In this document: piece after piece, positions 24,071-35,912 of the stretch
How the letters are laid out: each line of letters starts with the position of its first letter
How positions within the stretch are numbered: position 1 is the first letter of the stretch
Program-made: the position numbers and the translations under genes
The notes under the pieces: model-generated
Told to the model about the DNA's origin: nothing
The model's input: the letters and a program-made list of their open reading frames with translations, nothing else
Databases searched by the model: none
Assembly: GCF_010015585.1 (NCBI RefSeq)
Contig: NW_022985074.1
Span: 1 to 64,000, forward strand
Source: Eremomyces bilateralis CBS 781.70
Lineage: Eukaryota > Ascomycota > Dothideomycetes > Eremomycetales > Eremomycetaceae
Reading direction: 5' to 3'
Length of the DNA stretch: 64,000 nt

Positions 24071-26826
24071 ATGTTCGACGCACTGCTTAGCCCGCTCACA
24101 CGGGACCCCATGCTCCAAGTCCTCATTGTCCTCGCCTCCCTCACCGTCTTCCTCTCCGGCATCTTAGTCGCTGCCTTCTCCTCCCATTTTAAGTACGCGG
24201 ACCTCAAAGAGTCCGCGTACGCCTACGGCAAGTTCGCGTACGGCTGCTTCCTCAAACCGCATAGCGGAGACACGGGAAACCAGCAGGATGCCCTCGAGAG
24301 CTTCTACCGTGCCCAGGCGTCCGCGTATGATGCGACGCGGGAGAAGCTGCTGCGGGGTCGGGAAGATATGTTGGGGCTCGTCGCGGCGCAGATGGCGCAT
24401 AGGAAAGAATCAGGAGCGCTGTTGAATAAGATCATCTGGGTGGATGTGAGTTTCCCCACGCTTTCAATCCACCGCATATGCATGATGTTAAACGAATTAT
24501 GTTTGCTTCCCCCCCCAGCTCGTTATTCCCATGCAGCTTGACTAAGACAACCCCGCGCGCTATGCAAGGCCGTCCCAATTGACCAATAATGACCGTCGTT
24601 GCAGATCGGAGGCGGCACGGGCTGGAACATCGAGGAGATGGGTCGCTTTCTTGACGTTCAGACATTCTTCCACGCCGTCTACCTCGTCGATTTCTCCCCG
24701 TCGCTGTGCGAAGTCGCCCGCGCCCGTTTCGAGCGGCTGGGCTGGGCGAATGTCAAGGTCATCTGCCAGGATGCGCGGAAATTCCGACTCCAGGACCACG
24801 AGACACCCGACGTCGAGAAAGCGGCGTCGGAGATATCAGGAGCGCCGTATGAGCCCGATCAGCCCCCTGCTCTGGTCGGCGCAGATCTGGTGACGATGAG
24901 CTATGCGTTGTCGATGATTCCAGAGTACTATTCGGTGATCGATAGCCTCGCAAACCTCCTGTCACCTACAGGGATCTTTGGCGTCTGCGATTTCTATGTC
25001 CAAAGCCGACACGACTATCAGAATCGGAACTACACCGGCGGCTTTGTCGATCGACATTGTACTTGGATATCCCGTACCTTTTGGCGCACGTGGTTTGAGA
25101 TCGACCGGGTGAACCTCGAGCCTGCGAGGCGGGACTATCTCGAGTATAAGTTTGGGACAGTGCTGAGTACCAATGGCCGAAACCACTTCTTTGGCGTGCG
25201 GATCCCGTACTACGTCTGGATCGGCTGTGCGAAGGAGAGTGCCCTGACTGAAAACCGAATCGCTGAACTAGATGCCGCCGCAACGGAGTCACCGTTCCTC
25301 TCAGCACTAGACTTACAAGTGAAAACGCAGTACCAAAGAACCAACTACTTCGATAACCGATCGAAGGCGTTCATGTCTGCAGTCGTCAATCTTGCGGCGA
25401 GTCTGCCGCTCCCTTCAAGCTGGTATCAGAACCATCACTGGAGGATATACTACGATGACCGGCTTCCGAAGCACACGCAATTCAACAATGACTACATCTA
25501 TGCATTTACGTGGGAAGACAGCCGCGTGGATGCTCGACTCCTGAAAATCCAACCAGACGACGTCATTTTGGCCCTCAGCAGTGCTGGCGACAATATTCTC
25601 TCATACCTTTTGCAAGGCTCAAAACGCGTGCATGCTGTGGATCTCAAGTAAGTTCGAGGCGTTCCATCTCAACCCCCCCCTCTAACGATATCTAGCCCCT
25701 CACAAAACCATCTCTTGGAACTGAAAGCAGCCGCATTCCAGGCGCTTGGGTATGCTGACTTCTGGAAAGTCTTCGGTGAAGGCCGCCACGAGAACTTCCA
25801 GCAGCTCCTCATCGAAAAGCTCTCCCCTCACATGAGCAGCGCAGCCTTCCAATTCTGGCTCCATCGCGGCCCCGATACCTTCGGCAAGACCGGCCTCTAC
25901 AGTACCGGCGGTTCCCGCCACGCCATCGTCCTACTCCGTCACCTCTTCAAAGTCCTCGGCATGCGCACGGAAGTCGACCGCCTCTGCACCGCCGGCACGC
26001 TGAACGAGCAGAAGGAGGTCTGGCACCGCAGCATCCGCCGCGTGTTGCTCAGCCGCCTCCTCTGCTGGGCGATCGTCAGCAACGAGAAATGGCTCTGGAA
26101 AGCCCTCGGCGTTCCCCCCAACCAGCGCGCCCTCATCGAGCACGACTACATCCGCCAAGGCGACGCGCAGGACGCCTCGCGCGATATCCCCACCGCGCGC
26201 GCGAACAACACCGGCCGCGCCATCTGGGCGTACGTCGAGAACACCCTGGATCCGGTCGTCGAGAACACGCTGCTGAGCGACGACAACCACTACTACTTGA
26301 TGTGTCTTCAGGGACGATATTCCCGGCGCTCGCATCCCGAGTATCTCAGTCCGTCAGCGCACGTGCAGCTCTCCCGGCCCGGTGCGTTCGACGGGCTGCG
26401 CATCCATACGGACGAGATCAACGAGGTGATCTCGCGCATGACGCCGGGGACGCTGTCGATTGCGGTGGTGATGGATAGTATGGATTGGTTCGATACGGAT
26501 GGGCGGGAAGCCACGACGCAGATCGAGCGGCTGAATCGCGCGTTGAAGATGGGCGGGCGGGTATTTTTAAGGAGCGCGGGGTGTAATCCGTGGTATATTC
26601 AGCGGTTTGAGGAGAATGGGTTTGCACCGAAGCGGGTGGCGGTGCGGGTGCCGGGATCGTGTATGGATCGGTGAGTTTTTGTTAGAGGATTTCGGTGGAT
26701 GGGTTGGTACTGACTACATCTAGGGTGAATATGTATGCGTCGACGTGGATCTGCACAAAGGTCGGCGAGATAGAGGGCCACCGCCTACGAAAGACCTCCA
26801 GCCCTGTGACGCCGCTTGAACTCTAA
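24071..26826 (+). CDS. BTA1: BTA1, betaine lipid (DGTS) synthase, BtaB-BtaA fusion
   Basis: Exons 24071-24445, 24605-25647, 25696-26670 and 26724-26826 give 831 aa. One membrane anchor lies at about residues 12-37. The N-terminal half is an S-adenosylmethionine methyltransferase (BtaB part): the glycine loop VDIGGGTGWN is rebuilt across the first splice junction at residues 124-133, then VYLVDFSPSLCEVA and GADLVTMSYALSMIP. The C-terminal half is the BtaA part (DUF3419): DDVILALSSAGDNILSYLL, then VHAVDLNPSQNHLLELK (across the third junction), FWLHRGPDTFGKTGLYSTGG, and MDSMDWFDTD. BtaA moves the 3-amino-3-carboxypropyl group of SAM to diacylglycerol and BtaB methylates it three times, giving DGTS, a phosphorus-free membrane lipid. 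In fungi BTA1 is commonly induced by phosphate starvation; I did not identify a Pho4-like site. Confidence 0.96.
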
Positions 26827-27154
26827 GTTGGCATATTGAGGGGGTACCGGCGTTTGGAATCGGGGTGCATCCAACGCGACGATATAATTGAAAAGGTTCC
26901 CATTGAACAGTTTTAGCTACAGTGGTTCGCGGCGTTGTATACCAGTTGATCTATCTCTTTCGTCGTCCGTCAAATACCCCACAAATCAATAGACCAGGTT
27001 TCCGCGTCGTTGGACTTTGATAGCAAAGAATGACGGCACCTTCTGCGCCAGACAGCTGCTTTTACTCCGAGATAGCTTCATGCACTTGATCTATTCGAAC
27101 AAGCTCGTCTCACATCGAGACTCTGATCCGCCCAACATTGCTCTACTCGTGGAT
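26827..27154. other. convergent intergenic region
   Basis: 328 bp of 3' flank shared by BTA1 and the complex I subunit gene. Nothing recognised. Confidence 0.5.
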
Positions 27155-28055
27155 CTAGCTCCCCGCCGCCTTCTTCCCCTCCGCCTCCAACTCCCGTTCC
27201 GCGTTCCGGTAGTACTTCGCCGTGTCCACACCATGCTAATAAATGCAAGTCAGCTGATCTACCCTTAATGAAAGCATACCACCCCATGCCGGACTAAACA
27301 GAAGGCTTACCATGTTGTGATTGACGATGTTGAACATAGGAAGGACGTGCAGCAGCACTTGCGAGTTCCGTGAGTTCCTCGCCGCCACGCCCTGCATGTA
27401 CTCCGAGAGCCGAGACTCGCCGTACAGCGGCAGACCCTTCTTGACGCGATCGGTCATCTCCCGCATGTCCATTTCCGTCTCGCGGGCGTTCTCACGGAAG
27501 CCCATAAATCGGTCTGGTTGGCAACAATCATTAGCATCCATCTTCCTATCCCGTACATTCGAATTTGAGGAATCCATGGGAGGATGGGCGGACTCACAGG
27601 ATGAGCGGACGTAGAGCACGCAAAATGCGGTCATCAACCCGACCGAGAAGTTAACCCGTTGGCACGCTTTATATGCCATCTTGGTGTCGCTGCCATAGCG
27701 GCCGTGCCACCAGTGGAAGAATCCGACACCGGTCCAGGGGAGGATGGCGAATTCGGCCCAGTCGGATGGGCGAGCGTACTTGACGACTCGGGTGAAGTGG
27801 CTGAGGGAGCGTTAGTACCAGGGAGGCGTCCGTAGCATGTTGTCGGTTGAAGGGGGATTTGTCAATGGGATAAGGACATCAGACGTACGGATCGAGGTCA
27901 ATGGGCTGTAGAAGATCGGTTAGCAATCATCTCCGTGCCGTAATAGAAGCGGAAGCATCACTTACTGGATAGGCCGTCACGGATCGCTGAGGTGGGATGA
28001 CCTTGCCGGTCTGCATGGGAGCCACATTGGAGGGCTCATATTCGTCGTCCGCCAT
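27155..28055 (-). CDS. NADH:ubiquinone oxidoreductase 21 kDa subunit (fungal complex I accessory subunit)
   Basis: Exons (minus) 28055-27966, 27905-27889, 27800-27598, 27513-27311 and 27235-27155 give 197 aa. The second exon is only 17 nt (encodes PIDLDP with its neighbours). The N-terminal domain reads AYPIDLDPHFTRVVKYARP then SDWAEFAILPWTGVGFF, followed by a hydrophobic segment (VNFSVGLMTAFCVLYVRSS). The C-terminal domain has YRFMGFRENARETEMDM and GLPLYGESRLSEYMQGVA, with NRSNSQ-like linker and HVLPMFNIVNHNMHGVD at the end. These two blocks match the paired N- and C-terminal domains of the fungal 21 kDa complex I subunit. Mitochondrial inner membrane, respiration. It is divergent from the Aquarius gene with 351 bp between starts. 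Confidence 0.88.
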
Positions 28056-28406
28056 GATTACCGCTTCCCCCAAGGCCAATTGAGATGGAGTGGAAAGGAA
28101 TCGTCCGGAGTGAATGGAAGATATCAAGGTTCAAGAACGGGTTGCAGCTTGAGCCTTGAATTGCTCCTCCTCAAGTCCTCATTCAGCTGCGCTCTCATTG
28201 GTCGATGGCCCGTGCCCTGGCAGCGCCGGCTGAACTTCGGCTAGAAACTTGATATGGCGCTGGGGAACGCTCGTTCACGTAACGCGATCAACTTTTGGGT
28301 GAAAGAAATCAAGGCGCATGAACGGGATAACGACGAATGCATTAGGGATTCTTTCTCTTTCTTTACAGCCTTTGATATGACGCGTCCGGCTGTGTAATTC
28401 CTCGAT
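28056..28406. promoter_or_regulatory. bidirectional promoter region
   Basis: 351 bp between the divergent ATGs of the complex I subunit gene and the Aquarius gene; it must drive both. No canonical TATA box was noted. Function is inferred from position only. Confidence 0.5.
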
Positions 28407-31400
28407 ATGGAGTCATCATCATCATCACGTCCGTCGAACGGCAACTCCGTACCGTTTCGACACTCGCCCACGGCAAGAACTCCTGTCGCGGACCTACAAG
28501 GCGATACGGCGAACGAATATGCGGAACTTGCGAAGAAGCACTGGCTGAAGAGCTCAAAAGCCGTCAAGGTCAGGCCGAACGTTGTGAAGGAGGAAATATG
28601 GGATCCCTTGGAGAAGAATAACTTCCCCTATGGAGAGCTTCTTGCGCTGGAAAACCTCCAGGTCGTGGAAAGGTAAGCTGGGTTCTGGCATTTTCAGGAA
28701 ACATACGGATGGCGCTGACTGTATCTAGCTATCTCTGGCCTGGCTTCACTGAGAACTCGTCGAATTTCCACGTCCTGCTCCTTGCCCTCTTCGTCAACGT
28801 CAAAATCCGCGAAAACCTTCCGGCCTGGGATCTCTTCTCGGAGCGACCAGCCGAGTTCTCAGCATTCTTCCGCCGAGTCCTCTCTCTCACTATCGATGAG
28901 TCGCTTTCTATTTCCCTCCGGACAAACCTGGTTTGCTTCGTCATCGGTGCTTTTGGGTCCTTGGACAAGGGACTAGTCCGGAAGGAATGTGCCCCATTGG
29001 TCTCCATTGGAGTATGGCACAATCTACACAGCTCTTCTACCCGGGAACGGATATTGGAGGATAACTCCATATTCAAGAAAGCGTGGAGGGCCGCGAACAA
29101 GCGGTTTGATGCAGCGGACGAGCCCACCAAAGTCAAACTGAACTTCGATCGTGCATGGCTCGCAACGCTACTCTCGGAATTCCTGAACCAGCTGTACTCC
29201 TCAGAAGCGCTTCCTTCCACTGCAGTGGTCATCTACTGCGAGCGGGTTCTGGAGCTACTGGTCGATTTACAGAGCCAGGTACCGACCAGGCGCTATGTGA
29301 ACGCTCTGGTTCGAGACCTTAACCTTCTTCCCGCCATCCGCCTTTCTCCAATCCTCAACGATGAAGATCAATCGTTGCTCCGTGACATGTGCAGCCTCCT
29401 TCAGCATTATACGAGCTTCCCCGTCAATGACCAGACCGGTCGACCTTACTCACAGCAGGAGTATCATGAGTTGCATTGCAAACAATTAGCACGACTGCAA
29501 CGGGTGGCATTGAAAACCTTGGACTCAAAGTTGAAGCTACTGTCGCTGTCGAACTACGGTTCGTTGGAGCAACGAGATGAGTTGACCGCGCACGTTAAGG
29601 ACCTCGATCTGGAGGAACTCAAGCAATTGTGTGCAGAACTTGGATTCAGAATCGAGTATCATTCATCTAGCAACGTTGTCCAAGATAGAGAATTCTACTT
29701 GGAAGTTCTGCTTTCCGCCTTCGAGCGACAACCTACATTCCAGGACACAGCACGCAAACTTCAGGTTGTCCCAACGGAACGATCGCTGTATGAGCCGGCA
29801 ATATCAAGAAGCGAATCATACGACGGCTCCAGACCCCTTGCTCTCCCGAAACTCAACCTTCAGTACCTCACGGTGGGTGACTTCCTATGGCGCTCCTTCG
29901 TCCTCTACCGTTCCGAATCGTTCTTTGCCATCCGCAATGATGTCGAGCTTGTCATCAAAAAGATGCAGCCACGGCGTGACGGGCTGAACACGGTCCGATT
30001 TGATGGCTCCTCGAAGATGGCGTTGCCAATATCCAAACCTGCGATAACGGACGTGGCACCAGCTAAGGTCGGAGAGGTCCTCCCTTCGCAGGTTCGCGCC
30101 GAGATCATTCTGGATGTGGCCAGGCTGCCGTATCCGGTTCGGCGAGATTGGGAATCGCTGAAACCCGACGACGTCGTGTTCCTCGCCGCGATTAATCCGG
30201 CTACGAAAGAGTTGATGACAGATGGAAATGATTTCGCCAAGCCAAATGACAAGATTGGGTTGGCGCATCTCCGTTCAGCGCAGATCATTCAAGTGCAAGA
30301 CGAGAACGGCAAACCGCTTCGAGAGCAGCAGCAAAATCAGACGAATGGAGAAGGTCGAAGACGGAAACAGCTGAGGTTGATTGTGAATCTGGACCCTGCG
30401 GCATACCATGACGATACCGATCCGAGCAAGAAGTCCCGAGTCGAGGTCTACGAGAACATTAACCTCATAATCCGAAGAAGGGCCCGTGAAAACAACTTCA
30501 AATCCATCTTGGATTCCATCCGGAAGCTAACACTATCGGATATACCAGCACCATCCTGGCTGCAAGAAGTCTTCCTTGGTTATGGCGACCCGTCAAGTGC
30601 GTCCTACAAGAAACTTCCGAACCGTCTTCAATCCATTGATTTCCGAGATACATTCTTGGATTGGCCGCATCTTGTCGAATGTCTCCAGGGCAGAAGTATC
30701 GAGCCAAGCGACGATGCCCAATCTAGCTTCGCTCCGCCTTACGTGCTTGGTTTCTCCGAGTCCGCCAAGGACGAACCTCCGCGTACTTCCAAAAAACGGC
30801 GGAGAGGCCAGGACGATGAGCCTCAGCCAGTGGTAGAGTCGGTCAAGGTATCGACGTACAAGCCCACGAACATGGGCCCATACCCCTCAGACGCGCCGAA
30901 GCTGAACACCGTACGGTTCACCCCTACCCAAGTCGAAGCAATCATATCCGGAACGCAACCTGGGCTGACCGTGATTGTCGGCCCCCCCGGAACCGGAAAG
31001 ACGGACGTCGCCACGCAAATCATCAACAACATCTACCACAACTTCCCACAGCAACGGACTCTCCTAATCGCGCATAGCAACCAGGCCTTGAATCAGCTCT
31101 TCCAGAAAATCGTGGCTCTCGACATCGACGAACGCCATCTTCTCCGGCTGGGCCACGGCGAAGAAGAACTCGAGACTGAATCTAGCTACAGCAAGCATGG
31201 CAGGGTCGACTCTTTCCTGGAGATCGGGCAAAAGTACTTGGGCGAAGTGACTCGCCTAGCAGCGAACTTTGAGGCACCCGGTGCGCATGGAAGCTCGTGT
31301 GAGACCGCCGACTACTTCAATTCCGTCTACGTCAAACCGGCTTGGACGAAATATTGGGACCAAGCACAAGATGCCTCGACTACCGTCGAGGAGGTCATCG

Positions 31401-32807
31401 AGACGTTCCCATTGCACAACTACTTCTCCAACGCCCCACAGCCTGTTTTCCCAGCTACCGCCTCCAAGGACGAAGTTCTGGAGATCGCCGAAGGCTGCTA
31501 CCGCCATGTCAGCAAAATTTTCTCGGAGCTCGAAGATATCCGTCCGTTTGAGATTTTACGGAGCCCGCGAGACAAAGCGAACTACCTATTGATCAAAGAA
31601 GCCCGGATCATCGCCATGACATCGACGCACGCGGCCATGCGTCGGCAAGAAATCGCTAATCTCGGGTTCCATTACGATAACGTCGTCATGGAGGAAGCAG
31701 CGCAAATCACCGAGATTGAGAACTTCATCCCGCTTGCTCTACAGAAACCCGACAAAGGTGACCTGCCTCTGCAGCGCATCGTCTTATGCGGCGACCACTT
31801 CCAAAATTCCCCAATCATTCAGAACATGGCCTTCCGACAGTACGCCAAACTGGAGCAGAGTATGTTCCTACGCCTCGTCAGACTTGGAGTGCCAACCATC
31901 ATGTTGGACCAGCAAGGTCGTGCCCGGCCTTCCATTGCCGAGCTATACAAGTGGAGATACCCCAAACTTGGAAACCTACCGAACGTCGAAACCGGGGCGG
32001 AATTTCTCACTGCCAATGCGGGATTCCGATATGACTACCAGTTCATCGACGTCCCAGACTATAAGGGCAAAGGCGAGCATGAACCGAGTCCGCACTTCAT
32101 GCAGAATCTCGGAGAAGCCGAATATGCCGTGGCGTTGTTTATGTACATGCGACTGTTAGGCTACCCAGCTTCCAAGATCTCGATCCTCACAACGTATGCT
32201 GGGCAGCGGGCTTTGATCCGCGATGTCCTCCAGCATCGGTGCGCGAAGAATCGATTGTTCGGCATGCCAAGGATCGTGGTGACGGTGGACAAGTATCAGG
32301 GCGAGCAAAACGACTGTAAGTGGAATGGTCTCAACGTCATGCGTCACAATGGCTAACTTTACTACAGATATCATTTTATCTCTCGTCCGGAGTCGCCGTA
32401 TCGGCTATCTCCGCGACATCCGCCGTCTCACCGTCGCTCTTTCCCGTGCACGACTCGGTCTCTACATCCTCGGTCGCCGCGAAGTCTTCGAATCATGTTA
32501 CGAGCTCCAAGAAGCCTTCGGGCAGCTCTTTTCGCGCGATACAAAACTCAGCCTGGTACCCAATGAGTTCTTCCCGACCCCACGCCTCCTCGACGCGCAG
32601 AAAGTCGAGTCGGTAGCGATGGAAGGGGTGGAGCATCTGGGCCAGTATGTCTATGAGATGACGCAGGCGAAGGTCGAGGCGCTGAAGGCGGAAGGAGGGA
32701 AGATGCCGGCGTTGGAAGCGCCGGTGGAAGATGTGGATATGGATGATGAGGTGGATCGCGGATATGAAGTGGAGGCGGGGGTTGAGGTGGACGAAGATGA
32801 AGATTGA
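28407..32807 (+). CDS. cwf11: Aquarius/Cwf11, intron-binding spliceosomal helicase
   Basis: Exons 28407-28672, 28729-32315 and 32368-32807 give 1430 aa. The N-terminal half is the helical Aquarius armadillo-like region, starting around EYAELAKKHWLK and LQVVESYLWPGF (across the first junction). The C-terminal half is an SF1 helicase: Walker A GPPGTGKT at about 840-847, then LLIAHSNQALNQLF, motif II as VVMEEAAQ (the usual DEAA is MEEAA in Aquarius), motif III LCGDHFQNSPIIQN, motif V VTVDKYQGEQND and motif VI LTVALSRARLGLYI after the last intron. Aquarius binds the intron upstream of the branch site in activated spliceosomes and couples splicing to exon-junction factors. The C-terminal tail is acidic. 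Length and motif set are complete, so the gene looks intact. Confidence 0.96.
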
Positions 32808-33628
32808 GATATTGTTGGTGCCGAGCACCTCATTTTTCAAAAAGTTTGATCATAGTCGGATGCCATTGGAGGAACGACTAGAGTGAAGGACCTCTTTATA
32901 GCGGTTCTAAAAACCCCGTGGATTGGGTGTATATGATGGCCTTGCCGTCATACTCGGGATAGTTGTGTCTTTTTGACATACTATCCAGGTTCATAATTGG
33001 CCACTTTCAAGTACATGTAAGATTAATGGATTCAATATTGAAACCGTTCTCGCATGACTCCCACCAAAGTAGGATGCCTTATGATGCCTCATGATGCGTC
33101 ATGATGCGAGATTCTCGCTTCTAGTACGAACGGGTACGGTACTGCTACTTGAAACTTTTGTAGAAAGCAGATTGGCTTCGCTACCTAGAGGACCTAATCT
33201 ATGTGTGGTTAAAATGAGTCTCATCAATCCTAATGTTTGGTTCAAGAATGCGTAGTCTTTCTGAGATGTTCTTACTTTAAAGTTGCCCAGTCTCCCTTTG
33301 GTCCTTAATGCCCTAACTTATCCCTACTAACTATACTAAATTCGATCGTGTCTTCTCCGCCAATGTTTGGGCTGTCAGTCATGCCAAGGATACTGTACTA
33401 TGTACCGTATGGAGCTAATTTCCGTAGCGTCCCGAGACATATTAGATTTCTTGATGCGAGTTGCAAGTCATCGCCTGTCGAATGTAGCAAATCAGTCAAG
33501 ATTCCGATCCATCGCATTTTATCACGAGGCATCAGGTGGGATAGCAGATTGGTAACATCCGTTTCTATTGGTACATTCAAATCCAACCAAGGATTGATAA
33601 TAAAAATACACGGATGTTCCCATTCCGG
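32808..33628. other. convergent intergenic region
   Basis: 821 bp between the Aquarius and MFS transporter stops; contains a short 10-bp-period repeat (separate entry). No gene seen. Confidence 0.5.
33073..33108. repeat. short tandem repeat, 10-bp unit
   Basis: About 3.6 copies of a gatgcctcat-like unit with single-base differences between copies, in the convergent intergenic region. Confidence 0.8.
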
Positions 33629-35912
33629 TCATATATACCTTGGAACAGACATTATTGAGAGGTGACCAGGTCGCATGGTATCTCTCCACCCTAACGACAA
33701 CTCCCGAGGCGACATTGCGTGTCCCATATCCTTTGCGAGTTGGTGGTTGGTGTATTGAGAATCCTGAGGTGACATTGGGTATCCCATTTCCTTTGAGAAT
33801 TGGTGCTCCCTGTACCGTGAATCCTCTGAGGATGTCTCGGAATAATAATTTCGTTTCGAAAGCTTTTTGCTTGGGGTCCGCACCCGAGGAGCTCGTGGAG
33901 CCTTCCCACGCACATGTCGTCTCATACCCCTTCGGATGTCTTTCCCATAGACATACATGATCGGTAGGCCCATCGAAACGACGCCTAACATGATGGCATA
34001 TATGATCCAGATGAACATATATCCGCGCTCTTCTACCCAGCTGGATACCTTGAAAGACAAGGCGAATCCGACGATCGATCGGAATGCGGAGACGTTGATC
34101 AACACGGGTCTAAAGGAAAGTCAGCATATATATCTGAAAGTCGAAACGATCCCGACATACCCAGCCCACTCGGGGTAGCTTTCTACGCAGTATACCGAGC
34201 TAATGGTAGCCCCTGAAAGGTACATAATAGCGATGAGGAACATTCCAGAGATGATGACCATCCAGTGCAGTTCAAGATGTTCGCCACCGAACCCAATAAG
34301 TATGCATCCGCCACAGCCGCATGCGATGGGGATGATGAGGTTCAACAGATGCATTTCCGGCTCGCGGTTGCCGCCATTCTTCTTAGCAGAGTAGTTGGCC
34401 AGTGCATCGCCCCCCTTCCCGCAGATGAGCCATGAAACCGGGGATGCGACGAGGATGGCAAACGTAGCAAATCCGAGTCGTTCGAACTCCCACCCTTTCG
34501 CAAGCAGAACAGGGGCGACCATCTGAGCAGCAGCGCTTGCGATCGCGACCATGGCGCTGTTCAGGAGCACAATCCAGAAGATGTTCGGAAAGAAGTATGA
34601 CTTCGCGGTGTAGATAAACGACTTGTGTGTCGTCCTCCAATTCGCCTTTCGATTGAAGATCCCGAAGTTAGAGGAGAAATTACGACTTCCATATATCTTT
34701 GGGTCAAGCTCCGGTCGATATTCGCCGATTTTCAAGTGGAACTTGGATTGTCCATCTATTGTCATCAGCTTTGCTCTTACCAATCAGTCCATTGAACGTA
34801 CTGAGCTCCTCTGGAGTCCGTTCCCATCGGGTTTCAGGTACGAATATACAAACGAGCAACCAAGCGACGAAAACTGCTCCACCAAGAATGGCGTATAGCT
34901 CCCGCCAGCCCCAGTGGATGATCACTATTGGGGAAAGGACGCCAGATGCGACACTGATAGCACCCTGCTCACGTCAGTGTACGAAATCACATGGTACAAA
35001 GTCCACAAACCTGCATCGCCCATAAGACACTGACGTTTCTGTTCCTCTCATGGATGAAAAACATGTCTTGAATTACTAGTCGCAGTTAGGGACGCCTGTA
35101 AATGCACTGAGTATAAAGATATTACTCACCAAGGGGTAGGACATTCTGCGCTATTGCCGTCCCAACTGCAATATAACAGAGGGCGGCAACATGGCTGTCG
35201 AGCGAAGCGCTAAGGCCCGCCCAGATAGCTCCAGTCCATGCTATCATACCACAGAGCACAAGGACGAGTCTCCGTCCTAATGCAAGGGTGAGAGGAACAA
35301 TCAGATACTGTGACAGTCCTGTGGTTAATAACGGCATGGAGGCCAGAAAGTACACTTTCCAGACTGGTGGGCCATTCAATCCAGCATAGAACTCCAGTGG
35401 ATTGTGTGATACTGAATCGGATGGAAGCTTTTTGATCTTCGCGACTTCCTTTATGCTGATTCCGGAATAATATATTATGAAGACGGGGACGAGACTGGCG
35501 ACTGCAGTCTCCGCTGCGATGCTAACAGCACCAACTGAGACATGTTAGGCCAATATGGATTTCGAATGCTCTTCATCACTCACATATCGCTAATGAACCG
35601 ACGGCAAGTCTCTTTCTCCATGGAGGAAGATTGAGAGGATCTACGATTTGATCAGTCTCTTGTTTCTTTGGGTCAGATGTTCTCCTCACCTTTCGGATCC
35701 GGTGTAGGTATCGGTATATATTTCAGTTGGTTGTTCGTATCGTAGAGCTTGGTGGATCCTCCAACGAAGCTCTGTCTAATCGATGCGATGCCGTTCCGGA
35801 GAGTCTGTCGCCGAGCATGTCTGACGTCCGAATGAGGCCTTTCCCGTCGACTCATGGGCTCACCATAAGTGGCCAATATTTCCTTGTCCAGGACATACTT
35901 CTCTTCCGGCAT
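33629..35912 (-). CDS. major facilitator superfamily transporter (DHA1-like)
   Basis: Seven exons (minus): 35912-35690, 35640-35584, 35534-35130, 35066-35011, 34964-34802, 34755-34161 and 34109-33629; 659 aa. All six introns are 46-63 nt. A basic cytosolic N-terminus leads to DPLNLPPWRKR, the usual entry motif of fungal DHA1 drug/H+ antiporters, then TM1 (FGAVSIAAETAVASLVPVF). The GR-R motif A region reads LTLALGRRLVLVLCG, and the central loop holds VPETRWERTPEEL. The second half has FFPNIFWIVLLNSAMVAI and VLINVSAFRSIVGFALSF. The C-terminal tail of about 115 residues is unusually long, basic and carries a tandem 20-residue repeat. Substrate unknown. One junction uses donor 34801/34800 (gtacgt); a nearer gtaaga donor would leave a 25-nt intron and was rejected. 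Confidence 0.85.
33706..33825. repeat. 60-bp tandem duplication inside MFS transporter tail
   Basis: Two adjacent 60-bp units (33706-33765 and 33766-33825) share most bases and encode two related 20-residue units (minus strand) of the type HQFSKEMGYPMSPQ and HQLAKDMGHAMSP. The period is a multiple of three, so the frame is kept. Confidence 0.85.

Noticed and set aside
34756-34780. A 25-nt intron in the MFS gene (gtaaga donor)
   Set aside because: A 46-nt intron with a stronger gtacgt donor at 34801 uses the same acceptor, keeps frame and matches the size of the gene's other introns.
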